This document shows, piece after piece, positions 17,936-26,840 of a DNA stretch of 64,000 nt (the stretch's first letter is position 1; each line of letters begins with the position of its first letter). The notes under the pieces were generated by a model. The model ran no database searches. It was not told where the DNA came from and worked only from the letters and a program-made list of their open reading frames with translations. A program made the position numbers and the translations under genes. The DNA comes from Haladaptatus sp. R4 (GTDB lineage: Archaea > Halobacteriota > Halobacteria > Halobacteriales > Haladaptataceae), in NCBI RefSeq assembly GCF_001625445.1, contig NZ_LWHG01000028.1:372001-436000 (forward strand), read 5' to 3'.

Positions 17936-18328
17936 ATGGCGAGGGCCGTCGAAAGCACCGCTATGACGTATGGGACGGAACCCTCGATGGACGCGCTCAC
18001 CGTGCTGGGCAACGAGATTCGCATGTCCATCCTCCGGGAACTCGCCGACGCCGAGGAGTCGCTTTCCTTTACCGAACTCCGCGAGCGCGTCGGCATACGT
18101 GACACCGGGAAGTTCAACTACCATCTGACGAAGCTCTGTGAGTACTTCGTCCGGCAGACGGAGTCCGGGTACGAGTTGGGGCACGCCGGAACGCGGGTCA
18201 TCACGGCCGCGAATCCGACGGCATCGAGCGAGGACGGCGCAGGCAACGACGACAGTGCGTGCCCCGTCTGCGGCGAGCGGGACTGCGAGAAGTTGTTTCA
18301 CGTCCATCTGACGCCCGGTTCGTTCTGA
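17936..18328 (+). CDS. Winged-helix regulator with C-terminal zinc motif
   Basis: About 130 residues. An ArsR-like winged helix (MDALTVLGNEIRMSILREL ... KFNYHLTKLCEYFV) is followed by CPVCGERDC, a likely zinc knuckle. Haloarchaeal relatives usually have a longer C-terminal domain, so this is a short form; no frameshift extending it was found. ATG 17936 has a TATA-like ttcttatt about 25 nt upstream. It may regulate the divergent MFS exporter. Confidence 0.7.
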   Translation: MARAVESTAMTYGTEPSMDALTVLGNEIRMSILRELADAEESLSFTELRERVGIRDTGKFNYHLTKLCEYFVRQTESGYELGHAGTRVITAANPTASSEDGAGNDDSACPVCGERDCEKLFHVHLTPGSF

Positions 18329-18385
18329 CTCGGTTCGTGAAGCGTTCGGAACAAAGTATAATTCTACACGGTCTTTCGATTTGGT

Positions 18386-19569
18386 ATGGACGATTCCTCG
18401 GAGCCGTTCGGCCCGAACCGACAGAACGAGGTGTTCGCTGGCGGCATGCTCGCCGATCAAACGCCCGATTTGCCGACTTCCCCCGAAGCGCTCGCCGAAC
18501 TCGCACGCGAGAACCTCTCCCCGGAGGCCCACGCCTACGTCGCCGGGTCCGCCGGGTCCGAAAGCACGAAGGACGAGAACCGCCGCGCCTTCGACCGCTG
18601 GCGTATCGTCCCTCGGATGCTCCGCGACGTGTCCGAACGCGACCTCTCGGTCGAAATCCTCGGCCAGAGGCTTCCCGTCCCCGTCATGCTCGCACCGGTC
18701 GGCGTTCAATCCATCATCCACGAGGAGGGCGAACTCGCCACCGCGCGGGCCGCCGCCGAACTCGACGTTCCGCTCGTGTTGAGTTCCGCTTCGTCCGAGA
18801 CGATGGAGGCCGTTTCCCAGGAACTGGGTGATACGCTCGGGTGGTTCCAACTCTACTGGAGCGCCGACAGGGACGTCGCCGCGAGTTTCCTCTCGCGGGC
18901 CGAGGACGCGGGCTACGAGGCCGTCGTCTCACGCTCGACACACCGATGATGGGGTGGCGCGAGCGCGACGTGGACCACGCCTACCTTCCGTTCCTCGACG
19001 GCGAGGGTGTTGCGAACTACCTCAGCGACCCCGCGTTTCGTGCGTCGCTCGACTCGCCACCGGAGGAGGACACCAGTGCCGCCCTCTGGCGGTTTACCGA
19101 GATTTTCGGCGACCCGTCGCTGTCGTGGGACGACCTCGCGTTCCTCCGCGAACACACCGACCTTCCCATCGTGCTGAAGGGAATCCTCCATCCGGACGAC
19201 GCACGGGAAGCGATCGAGCGTGGCGTGGACGGGGTGGTCGTCTCGAACCACGGCGGGCGGCAGGTGGACGGCGCTATCGGCGCGCTCGATGCGCTCCCGG
19301 CCATCGTGGACGAAGTCGGTGACGAGGTTCCCGTCCTCTTCGACAGCGGCATCCGTCGCGGCGCGGACGCCGTCCGCGCCGTCGCGCTCGGCGCGGATGC
19401 GGTTCTGCTCGGCCGACCGTACATCTACGGACTCGGAATCGCGGGCCAAGACGGCGTGCGGGAAGTCCTGCGAAATTTCCTCGCGGATCTCGATCTGACG
19501 CTGGCGCTGTCCGGACACACCTCGTTCGACGAACTGTCCCGTTCGACCCTGCGCGAAATCGAGCGGTGA
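18386..19569 (+). pseudogene. FMN-dependent L-2-hydroxyacid (lactate) oxidase/monooxygenase family, frameshifted
   Basis: Residues 1-~185 carry the N-terminal barrel of the family ([42 protein letters not shown]). One base is missing at about 18929 (gtcgtctcac), after which the adjacent frame continues with [13 protein letters not shown] and the active-site block [10 protein letters not shown], then [13 protein letters not shown] and LLGRPYIYG. Rejoined length is about 394 residues, normal for the family. The product would oxidise L-lactate or a similar 2-hydroxy acid using FMN. Both halves look free of other damage. Confidence 0.82.
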
Positions 19570-19642
19570 CGGGGGTCGGGCGAGGAAACCCTTTGGGGGT
19601 CGCGGCCGTATCGGAACGGGCTATGGGGGAACACGGAACGTG

Positions 19643-20575
19643 ATGCGGGGAGAGGACTCGTACGACATCGAATCGTGGGAGCCACGGACCCTGATGGATC
19701 GGTTCTCGTTGCGGTTGTACGGCTTCCTCGCCGAGGCGGTCCGCGGCGCCACGCTCGTGCTCGCGCTGACGTTCGTGTTCGTCGAACTCGGGTTGGTAGC
19801 GACGACGCTCGAAAAACGTCCGATCCTCGGCTTGCTTTCGTTCGTCTCCATCGTCCCGGCGCTCCTCCTCGCACTCTACATCTGGCGCGTCGATCCGACG
19901 GAACGGGAACCGATTCCCACGCTCGTCGCCACCTTCCTCCTCGGCGTGGTGTTCGCCGCCTTCGCCGCGATCATCAACACCTTCGGGATGGGCGTCCTCG
20001 ACGACGTGGGTATCGAGACGCTCGCCATCGTCCCCTTTTTCTTCCTCGTCGTCGGGCCGGTCGAGGAGACGGTGAAATGGCTCGCCGTTCGGTTCCACGC
20101 CTACCGCACGCCGCACTTTCAGACCGCCGTCGACGGTGCCGTCTACGGCGCGATGGCCGGATTGGGCTTTGCGACCATCGAAAACCTGACCTACGTCGTC
20201 GGATCGGTCGGAACCAACGGCGGTACCGCCGTCACCGTCTCGGGTGTCGCAGTGACGCGCGCCATCGTCGGCCCGAACCACGTGCTCTGGGCGGCCATCT
20301 CGGGGTACTACCTCGGACTTGCGAAGATAGTCTCCTCGAACCGCGGGCCGATAATCGTCAAAGGAATCGCCATTCCCGCGTTCCTCCACGGGTTTTACAA
20401 CTCGACCGCCGGGGTCGTGACGAACCTGCTGTCGTCGATATTCGGCGGTGACGCGTTGGCCTGGTTGCTCGTCTACGTGCTCGTCTTCTCGGGACTCGTC
20501 GCGTCATACCTGTTCCGGAAGATTCGGCGGGCGCGCGAGTATTACGAGGATCAAATGCGATTGGGGTGGCAGTGA
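19643..20575 (+). CDS. PrsW-family intramembrane metalloprotease
   Basis: About 310 residues with seven or eight transmembrane segments. It has the PrsW glutamate motif VEETVKW (E141/E142), FATIENLTYV, and the histidine motifs GPNHVLWA and AFLHGFYNS that complete the metal site in the CPBP-like family. It would cleave membrane proteins; bacterial PrsW cuts anti-sigma factors, but archaea lack these so the substrate is unknown. ATG 19643 is preferred over a GTG one codon upstream. A 21-bp direct repeat straddles its stop codon. Confidence 0.85.
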   Translation: MRGEDSYDIESWEPRTLMDRFSLRLYGFLAEAVRGATLVLALTFVFVELGLVATTLEKRPILGLLSFVSIVPALLLALYIWRVDPTEREPIPTLVATFLLGVVFAAFAAIINTFGMGVLDDVGIETLAIVPFFFLVVGPVEETVKWLAVRFHAYRTPHFQTAVDGAVYGAMAGLGFATIENLTYVVGSVGTNGGTAVTVSGVAVTRAIVGPNHVLWAAISGYYLGLAKIVSSNRGPIIVKGIAIPAFLHGFYNSTAGVVTNLLSSIFGGDALAWLLVYVLVFSGLVASYLFRKIRRAREYYEDQMRLGWQ

Positions 20576-20602
20576 GACGAAGATCAAATGCGATTGGGGT
20601 GG
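20549..20602 (+). repeat. 21-bp direct repeat across the prsW stop codon
   Basis: gatcaaatgcgattggggtgg occurs at 20549-20569 and again at 20582-20602, a 33-bp offset. The first copy is the last seven codons of the protease and the second is just downstream of the stop. It looks like a small slippage duplication of the 3' end. Confidence 0.85.
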
Positions 20603-20624
20603 TGTGAGTACCGAGGATTTCCAG

Positions 20625-21089
20625 TCAGGCACCCGACCGACGCTGGCGCGTCGGATCGAGACGCTCGTGCAACCAGCCACCCACGAACCCGCAGGCCATC
20701 CCGACGAACAGCAGGACGATAGGCGTGATGAGCAAAGTAACGACCGCCGCCGCGACCGAAATCACGGCCATCAGCCACGAATTCCCGACGGCATCGACGA
20801 GGACCGGATTCCCCCACCACTCATCCAACCCGATTCCGGCGTTCCAAACGGCGATGGGAACCCCGCCGACGATGCCGGTCACGGCCCCCACACGAGTTCC
20901 GCGTATCGACCGCGGGCCGTAGCGATAGCCGGAGAGTACACAGGCGACGGCCAGCGGTGTCACCGAAACGGGGTCCGGAGACAGTAGCCAGTTGTAACCG
21001 ACGGTAAACGGGATGGAAGCGACACCGAGGAGGACGGCAGTTCGGAACCGGTCGTCGTGCAAATCTCGGAGGGTTCGGGACGCGATCAT
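20625..21089 (-). CDS. DUF5518-like membrane protein
   Basis: A 154-residue protein with four or five hydrophobic segments and a Gly-rich region (GAVTGIVGGVPIAVWNAG). It ends in a basic tail after GFVGGWLHERLD. This pattern resembles the DUF5518 family common in haloarchaea (assignment from memory). Function is unknown. Its 3' end lies close to the prsW 3' repeat. Confidence 0.65.
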   Translation of the reverse strand: MIASRTLRDLHDDRFRTAVLLGVASIPFTVGYNWLLSPDPVSVTPLAVACVLSGYRYGPRSIRGTRVGAVTGIVGGVPIAVWNAGIGLDEWWGNPVLVDAVGNSWLMAVISVAAAVVTLLITPIVLLFVGMACGFVGGWLHERLDPTRQRRSGA

Positions 21090-21178
21090 CGGTTGAATAT
21101 TTATCAGTTTGTGGCTTAGCTCTTTTCCGTTCGCGGACGAAAAATCGATCTTCTCCGGTCGTCGATCTTCTCCGGTCG

Positions 21179-22729
21179 TTACTGTTGTTGCAGTTCGAAC
21201 TTCTGCACCTTCCCGGTCGTCGTGCGCGGGAGTTCGTCCACGAAGACGACTTCGCGTGGGTGTTTGTACGCCGCGAGGTTGTCGAGGCAGAATTGTTGAA
21301 TCTCGTCCTCGGTCACGTCAGCATCCGGCGTGAGGACGACGAACGCTTTCACGGTCTCGTTTCTTCGTTCGTCCGGGATACCGACGACGGCGACGTCGGC
21401 CACGGCGGGGTGTTCGAAGAGGAGTTCTTCCACTTCGCGCGGGTAGACGTTGTAGCCCGCCGTGTTGATCATGTGCTTCTTCCGATCCACGACGTAGAAG
21501 AAGCCGTCCTCGTCCCAGTACCCGATGTCGCCGGTGTGGAACCACCGCTTTCCGTCCGCTTCGGTGAACGCATCCGTCGTCGCATCCGGCAGGCTAGCGT
21601 AGCCCCGCATCACGTTCGGACCCGCGATCACGATCTCGCCGGTCACGTCGTCCAGTTCCGCGTCGTCCTCGGCGAGCGGCCCTTTCTCGACGGGCGGCAG
21701 TTCCTCGAAGTCGTCGGTCACGATGCGAGCGCTGACGTCGTCGATGGTTCGACCGATACTGCCCACCCGACGGCCCTTGTCGGGCGTGTTGAAGTGCGTG
21801 ACTGGACTCGTCTCGGTCAGGCCGTACCCCTCGTAAATCTTCGCGTCGTACAGTTCCTCGAATCGCCGAAGTACTTCGATGGGGATGCCACCGCCGCCGA
21901 CACCGGCCATCCGGATGGACGAGAGGTCGAACTCGGCGGCGTTCGGTTGGTTGATGATGTCGTTGTACATCGCGGGAACGCCGTGCATCATCGTCAGTTC
22001 TGCGTCCTGAATGAGCGAGAGCGCCTGCTGGGCGTCCCACGTCGGCAGCGGATAGAACGTCCCGCCGCTGAACAGCGTCGCGTTCATGCAGACCGTCATG
22101 CCGTAGATGTGGAACAGCGGGAGGACGCCCAACAGCGAGTCGTCCGGTCCGACGCCGCCCGGAGCGAGGGCCGCCGCTCCGTGCGCGTTCGAGGTGAGGT
22201 TTCGATGGGTGAGTTCCACCCCTTTCGGCGTGCCCGTCGTTCCGCTGGTGTAGGGTTGAACGGCGAGGTCGTCGTCTTCGCGCGATTCGACGTCGCCCTC
22301 CCCCTCGGCGAGGAAGTCACCGAAGAAGGTCGCGTCCCCCGGACCGAGCGAAACGATGTGTTCCACATCGGTTTCGTCCCGGACCTCCTCCACGAACGGG
22401 ACGAGGTCTGGAAGCGTCACGACGACTTTCGCGCCGCTGTCGGCGAGCAGGTGGCTGATCTCCCGCGTTCGATACTGCGGGTTCATCGGCACCACGACGC
22501 CGCCCGCCGCGAGCGTCCCGTGGAACGTGACCACGAATTCGGGCGTGTTCGGAAGGTAGACGGCGACCCGGTCGTCCACCCCGACGTCCCGTTCCGCCAG
22601 TCCCGCGGCGAACCCGCTGATCTGCGCCCAGAGATCTTCGTACGTCAACTCCCTATCGTCGGTGACGATGGCCAAATCGTTCGGCTGTTCGGAAACCGTG
22701 TCCCTCACCGACGTGGTAAGATTCACCAT
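21179..22729 (-). CDS. Acyl-CoA synthetase (AMP-forming), long-chain fatty acid-CoA ligase type
   Basis: About 516 residues of the ANL superfamily. The P-loop-like A3 motif is YTSGTTGTPKGVELTH, the A5 region is GYGLTETSP, and A7/A8 are TGDIGYWDEDGFFYVVDRKKHMI. The C-terminal lysine is in TTGKVQKFEL. It activates a carboxylic acid through an acyl-AMP to the acyl-CoA. The ATG at 22729 is preferred because a TTTTAT box sits about 27 nt upstream. Chain-length specificity cannot be read from sequence. Confidence 0.88.
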   Translation of the reverse strand: MVNLTTSVRDTVSEQPNDLAIVTDDRELTYEDLWAQISGFAAGLAERDVGVDDRVAVYLPNTPEFVVTFHGTLAAGGVVVPMNPQYRTREISHLLADSGAKVVVTLPDLVPFVEEVRDETDVEHIVSLGPGDATFFGDFLAEGEGDVESREDDDLAVQPYTSGTTGTPKGVELTHRNLTSNAHGAAALAPGGVGPDDSLLGVLPLFHIYGMTVCMNATLFSGGTFYPLPTWDAQQALSLIQDAELTMMHGVPAMYNDIINQPNAAEFDLSSIRMAGVGGGGIPIEVLRRFEELYDAKIYEGYGLTETSPVTHFNTPDKGRRVGSIGRTIDDVSARIVTDDFEELPPVEKGPLAEDDAELDDVTGEIVIAGPNVMRGYASLPDATTDAFTEADGKRWFHTGDIGYWDEDGFFYVVDRKKHMINTAGYNVYPREVEELLFEHPAVADVAVVGIPDERRNETVKAFVVLTPDADVTEDEIQQFCLDNLAAYKHPREVVFVDELPRTTTGKVQKFELQQQ

Positions 22730-22865
22730 GAACAACTGTAAGAAGGGCACCCTCATAAAACATCATTGTAAATTCGTGTCGAATGGTTGATCTGCTGTGG
22801 CGCTCCAAGGGGAACCCTACAAAGTGGGTTCGCTCGTTAAGAGGGTCGTCCTCGTTCCCTCGCCC

Positions 22866-24263
22866 ATGCACCTTCACTGGCATCGGCGCGACCTCCGGGT
22901 CGAGGATAACCGGGCGCTCTCGATGGGTGACACCGTCCTCCCGGTGTTCGTCTTCGACGACGAGGTTCTCTCCCACGCGGCCCCACCTCGGGTGTCGTTC
23001 ATGTGCTCGGCGCTCGAATCGTTGCGTGAGTCCTACCGTGAACGCGGCGGCGACCTGCTGATCGTCCGCGGCGACCCCCGCGAGGAATTGCCGCGAATCG
23101 CCGAAGCGTGTGACGCCGACGCCGTCGTCTGGAACCGGGATTACTCCGGGTTGGCGAAGGCACGCGACGCGGACGTTCGGGACGCGCTGGATGACGCGGA
23201 AATCGAGCATCGAGCGTTTCACGACGCGCTCCTTCACACGCCGGGTTCCATTACGACGAACAAAGGGGAGTACTACTCCGTCTACACCTACTTCTGGAAG
23301 AAGTGGCGCGACCGGGACAAGGACGCGCCGTTCGACGCGCCCGACGAAATCGTCTCGCCGGAGGAAGCGGTTGGCGAGGCCGACGGCGCGATTCCGTCCC
23401 TCGCCGACCTCGGATTCGAGGAACCCGAGGGGAACATCCCTCCCGCCGGAACAGAGGCGGCCCGCGACCTCGCGGCCGAATTCTGCGACCGGGACGTGTA
23501 TCGGTACGACGACGCCCGCGACTATCCCGCCCGCGAATCGACTTCGCGTCTCTCGCCGCATCTCAAGTTCGGGACCATCGGAGTTCGGGAACTGTGGGAG
23601 ACGACGGAGGAGGCGAAAAACGACGCCGAAAGCGCGAACGATGCCGACTCCGTCGAGGAGTTTCAGGGCCAACTCGCGTGGCGCGAGTTCTACATGCACG
23701 TGTTGGACGACAACCCGGACGTGGTCGTGGAGAACTTCAAGGACTACCAGTACGACATCGCGTGGCGCGACGACCCCGACGGCGTGCGGGCGTGGAAGAA
23801 CGGGGAGACGGGCTATCCCATCGTGGACGCCGGAATGCGCCAACTGCGCGAGGAGGCATGGGTGCACAACCGCGTTCGCATGATCGTCGCCTCGTTTCTG
23901 ACGAAGGACCTGCTGGTGGATTGGCGCGAGGGCTACGACTGGTATCGGCAGAAGCTCGTGGATCACGACACCGCGAACGACAACGGCGGGTGGCAGTGGG
24001 CCGCTTCGACCGGCACCGACGCACAGCCTTACTTCCGCATCTTCAACCCGATGACGCAGGGCGAGCGCTTCGATTCCGACGCGACGTACATCAAGCGGTT
24101 CGTCCCCGAATTGGAGGACGTCCCCCCGGACAAGATTCACGATTGGAACGAACTCGACCCGGACGAACGGGAGAAACTCGCGCCCGAGTACCCCGGTCCA
24201 ATCGTGGACCACTCGGAGCGCCGGGAGATGGCCATCACGATGTTCGAAAACGCGAGGGGGTAG
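22866..24263 (+). CDS. phr: Deoxyribodipyrimidine (CPD) photolyase
   Basis: A 465-residue cryptochrome/photolyase family protein. The N-terminal antenna domain starts MHLHWHRRDLRVEDNRAL, and the C-terminal FAD domain contains GETGYPIVDAGMRQL, HNRVRMIVASFLTKDLL and WQWAASTGTDAQPYFRIFNP. The WxWxxSxGxDxxPYFRIFNP core is typical of class I CPD photolyases. It repairs UV pyrimidine dimers using light. Upstream in-frame start 22797 was rejected because it extends the conserved N-terminus by unmatched residues. Confidence 0.92.
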   Translation: MHLHWHRRDLRVEDNRALSMGDTVLPVFVFDDEVLSHAAPPRVSFMCSALESLRESYRERGGDLLIVRGDPREELPRIAEACDADAVVWNRDYSGLAKARDADVRDALDDAEIEHRAFHDALLHTPGSITTNKGEYYSVYTYFWKKWRDRDKDAPFDAPDEIVSPEEAVGEADGAIPSLADLGFEEPEGNIPPAGTEAARDLAAEFCDRDVYRYDDARDYPARESTSRLSPHLKFGTIGVRELWETTEEAKNDAESANDADSVEEFQGQLAWREFYMHVLDDNPDVVVENFKDYQYDIAWRDDPDGVRAWKNGETGYPIVDAGMRQLREEAWVHNRVRMIVASFLTKDLLVDWREGYDWYRQKLVDHDTANDNGGWQWAASTGTDAQPYFRIFNPMTQGERFDSDATYIKRFVPELEDVPPDKIHDWNELDPDEREKLAPEYPGPIVDHSERREMAITMFENARG

Positions 24264-24572
24264 TCGGGGAATCGGAAATCGTGGTGGCACCGTTCACGAA
24301 TCCAAAGGATCGAACGGTGATGAAGCGTCGTCTTTTATTCAGGTAACTATCTGTTGTTCGACAGTAACCCGCGTTGACCGTCGAGTGACTTGCTCACGGA
24401 GCGGATCGGTAACCGATACTACGGTCGGTTTAACCACGAACACGGGAGTTAGCGGGCGGCATACGACGCTCAACGGTGGCCGGGATTGAAATACGACTCT
24501 CCCGACGAGCGACGACAGGGTCGCACCCATCTCACGGAGGAAGGAGGTGGGACTCGCGCCCAAGAGGCAACC
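24264..24572. other. 309-bp gap between photolyase and exported protein
   Basis: No longer gene is evident. Its 3' end holds a doubled purine-rich Shine-Dalgarno-like sequence (ggaggaaggaggtgg, 24536-24550), unusually far (24 nt) from the ATG at 24573. A nine-codon ORF described separately could explain that distance. Confidence 0.5.
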
Positions 24573-24576
24573 ATGA
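24547..24576 (+). CDS. Possible nine-residue leader ORF coupled to exported protein
   Basis: GTG at 24547 directly follows a strong SD-like sequence (ggagg about 7 nt upstream). It encodes VGLAPKRQP and its TGA overlaps the ATG of the next gene (ATGA). This would put the ribosome in place for the exported protein. GTG start and brevity keep the call weak. Confidence 0.25.
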   Translation: MGLAPKRQP

Positions 24577-24923
24577 AAAAAACGATCAAGATACTACTCG
24601 TTGCAGCTATGGTCGGCAGTGTGTTCGCGATCGGCTTCGCGGGCAACGCTGCTGCATTCGCAGACGACAACCAGGTACAGGTCAACGGCCAAGCGGCATC
24701 GTCTAACGTGGACCAAGGCCAGGCCGTCGCACAGGGTAACTACAACTCGCAGGAGGACAACTACGCGGTCTCGGGTGCGCTCAACGTGGGCCTGGATGAC
24801 GGAGAGAGTGGTGCGTCGTCCGGCAACGCCGTCGCGGTCCAAGCGAGCGCCCAGAGCAACGACAACTCGCAGTTCGCCTGGTCGAACGCCCAGAACGCCA
24901 ACTGGCAGAACCAGGACGACTAA
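24573..24923 (+). CDS. Small exported Gln/Asn-rich protein
   Basis: A 116-residue protein with a Sec-type signal peptide (MKKTIKILLVAAMVGSVFAIG, with a likely cleavage after AAAFA). The mature ~92 residues are rich in Q, N, S, A and G, with spaced QxQ and NxxQ patterns (QVQVNGQAASSNVDQGQAV, QSNDNSQFAWSNAQNANWQ). There are no cysteines and no known domain. The composition recalls functional amyloids or surface adhesins such as curlins, but no family match is claimed. Confidence 0.75.
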   Translation: MKKTIKILLVAAMVGSVFAIGFAGNAAAFADDNQVQVNGQAASSNVDQGQAVAQGNYNSQEDNYAVSGALNVGLDDGESGASSGNAVAVQASAQSNDNSQFAWSNAQNANWQNQDD

Positions 24924-25033
24924 ACCTCGGTCATCGACGCGACCGGGACTTTGAAGCCTATTTTCTGAGCCACCTCGGACCGTCGCCTCAACACTTAACA
25001 TCACGACCGTTGACCACTGTCCGGGGGTTACCA

Positions 25034-25633
25034 ATGGCAACGTACGAACTACCGGAATTGCCGTATAGCTACGACGCGCTCGAACCGAGTATCGATGCGC
25101 ACATCATGGAACTGCACCACGACAAACACCATCAGGGCTACGTCAACGGTGCGAACGCGGCGCTCGACACGCTCGAAGCGATGCGGGAGAACGACGAGTG
25201 GGGGGACGTGAAAGGCGTCGAACGAAACCTCGCGTTCAACCTCGCGGGCCACATCAACCACTCCGTCTTCTGGGAGAACATGTCCCCGGACGGTGGGGGC
25301 GAACCGGGCGGCGAACTCGCCGATGCGCTGGACGACCAGTTCGGGTCGTTCGACGAGTTCAAGGCCAACTTCTCGGCGGCCGCGAAGGGCGTCGAAGGCT
25401 CCGGGTGGGGGATGTTGCTCTACGACCACGTCGGTGAAATCCCGATCGTGACCATGGCCGAGAACCACCAGAATCAGTCACCGATGGCAACGCCGCTGTT
25501 GGTACTCGACGTGTGGGAACACGCCTACTACCTCCAGTACGAGAACAACCGCGGCGAGTACGTGGACAACTTCTGGGACGTCGTCAACTGGGACGACGTA
25601 GAGGAGCGCTACGACGAAGCGAGCAGCAGGTGA
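25034..25633 (+). CDS. sod: Superoxide dismutase (Mn/Fe family), first copy
   Basis: A 199-residue protein with both SOD domains. The N-terminal hairpin has ELHHDKHHQGYVNG and GHINHSVFW, and the C-terminal domain has the ligand motif DVWEHAYY; together these give the three His and one Asp ligands. The AENHQNQSP segment provides a Gln in the Mn-type position. The GHINHSVFWENMSP and AYYLQYENNRGEYVDNFW blocks resemble bacterial Mn-SODs more than the canonical haloarchaeal enzyme encoded next door. It removes superoxide in the cytoplasm. Confidence 0.92.
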   Translation: MATYELPELPYSYDALEPSIDAHIMELHHDKHHQGYVNGANAALDTLEAMRENDEWGDVKGVERNLAFNLAGHINHSVFWENMSPDGGGEPGGELADALDDQFGSFDEFKANFSAAAKGVEGSGWGMLLYDHVGEIPIVTMAENHQNQSPMATPLLVLDVWEHAYYLQYENNRGEYVDNFWDVVNWDDVEERYDEASSR

Positions 25634-25685
25634 CGACCGAGCAATCGCCCTGAAATCGGTCTATTTTGCCGCCGTATCGTGTGAT

Positions 25686-25699
25686 ATGTTAGCTAACAT
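25686..25699. promoter_or_regulatory. 14-bp perfect palindrome upstream of second SOD gene
   Basis: ATGTTAGCTAACAT is an exact inverted repeat 56 bp before the SOD start. It lies just upstream of a TATA-like tttaac (about 25709) and an SD site (ggaggt, 25740-25745). It shares TTAG/CTAA half-sites with the DtxR-type boxes elsewhere in this window but lacks their 6-bp spacer. It is a good candidate operator for a metal- or redox-responsive regulator. Confidence 0.55.
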
Positions 25700-25754
25700 C
25701 TCCTCAAGGTTTAACAGGCTAAGACGAGATACAGTTAGTGGAGGTAATTCATAT

Positions 25755-26366
25755 ATGCCAGAAAAATCGAACGCGGAACTACCACCGCTCCCGTACGACT
25801 ACGACGCGCTGGAACCGCACATCTCCGAGCAGGTTCTCACGTGGCACCACGACACGCACCATCAGGGCTACGTAAACGGCCTCAACAGTGCCGAAGAGAC
25901 CCTCGCGGAGAACCGCGAGTCCGGTGACTACTCCAGCACGGCGGGTGCGCTGGGTAACGTGACCCACAACGGCTGTGGTCACTACCTCCACACCCTCTTC
26001 TGGGAGAACATGGACGAGAACGGCGGCGGCGAACCCGAGGGCGAACTCGCCGACCGCATCGAGGAGGACTTCGGTTCCTACGAGGGATGGAAGGGCGAAT
26101 TCGAGGCCGCCGCGAGCGCCGCAGGTGGCTGGGCACTCCTCGTCTACGACCCCGTCGCCAAACAGCTTCGCAACGTCAAAGTTGACAAGCACGACCAAGG
26201 CGCACTCTGGGGTAGCCACCCGATTCTCGCGGTGGACGTGTGGGAGCACTCCTACTACTACGACTACGGTCCGGACCGTGGCGACTTCATCGACAACTTC
26301 TTCGAAGTGGTCGACTGGGACAACGTCGCAGAACAGTACGACAACGTCGTGTCGCGCTACGAATAG
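25755..26366 (+). CDS. sod: Superoxide dismutase (haloarchaeal Mn type), second copy
   Basis: A 203-residue protein with the blocks LTWHHDTHHQGYVNG, NGCGHYLHTLFW and DVWEHSYYYDYGPDRGDF, characteristic of the classical haloarchaeal Mn-SOD. ATG 25755 was chosen because it is preceded by ggaggt with 9-nt spacing and because the family starts at this point. The in-frame ATG at 25686 sits inside a palindrome. It is 120 bp downstream of the other SOD gene but has its own promoter region. Confidence 0.92.
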   Translation: MPEKSNAELPPLPYDYDALEPHISEQVLTWHHDTHHQGYVNGLNSAEETLAENRESGDYSSTAGALGNVTHNGCGHYLHTLFWENMDENGGGEPEGELADRIEEDFGSYEGWKGEFEAAASAAGGWALLVYDPVAKQLRNVKVDKHDQGALWGSHPILAVDVWEHSYYYDYGPDRGDFIDNFFEVVDWDNVAEQYDNVVSRYE

Positions 26367-26411
26367 GTCCGAACGCACCGATATTTTTCGAGACAGCGAG
26401 GGAAGCGACGG

Positions 26412-26840
26412 CTATTTCTCGTCCGACGTTACCGTCGGAACGTCGTATCCGGAAGCGATGTCGCTGACGTGCCGATAGAGCGATTCGTAATCGTATCCGC
26501 CGGGTTGCAGGTCGAAACTGGCGAATACGCCGACGTTTCGCTCGTCGTCGTCGAAGAACATGCGGAACTGTTCGAAGTCGGTGAATCCCCTGACCGTGTA
26601 CTGATAGCTGGCGTAGTAGAGTTGGTCGTAGGTGTCCCGGGTGATGAATCCGAACCGTTCGTTGTCCACGAACTTCTCCACGTCGACGGTTTCGAGTTTG
26701 TCAGCGACGTCCTCACGGAGAAAGAGCATCTCGAAGTCGTGTTGGTCGAACAGCCAGATATCTCGCAGATAGGTACCCCCGAACTCGGCGAAGGCCGAGA
26801 CGAGCGCTTCTTTCGTCTCGCTTCCCGATTCCTCATCCAT
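26412..26840 (-). CDS. Haloarchaeal conserved protein of unknown function
   Basis: A 142-residue acidic soluble protein with mixed alpha/beta character (YLRDIWLFDQHDFEMLFLRED, FGFITRDTYDQLYYASYQYTVRGF). I recall haloarchaeal DUF-type homologues (DUF7522-like) but cannot confirm this. It converges with the SOD gene and no partner is obvious. Confidence 0.65.
   Translation of the reverse strand: MDEESGSETKEALVSAFAEFGGTYLRDIWLFDQHDFEMLFLREDVADKLETVDVEKFVDNERFGFITRDTYDQLYYASYQYTVRGFTDFEQFRMFFDDDERNVGVFASFDLQPGGYDYESLYRHVSDIASGYDVPTVTSDEK

Noticed and set aside
21185-22741. 518-codon plus-strand ORF opposite the acyl-CoA ligase
   Set aside because: Shadow ORF; the minus strand carries all ANL-family motifs.
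22653-24290. 545-codon minus-strand ORF opposite the photolyase
   Set aside because: Shadow ORF; composition is Val/Arg-rich without motifs while the plus strand encodes an unambiguous photolyase.
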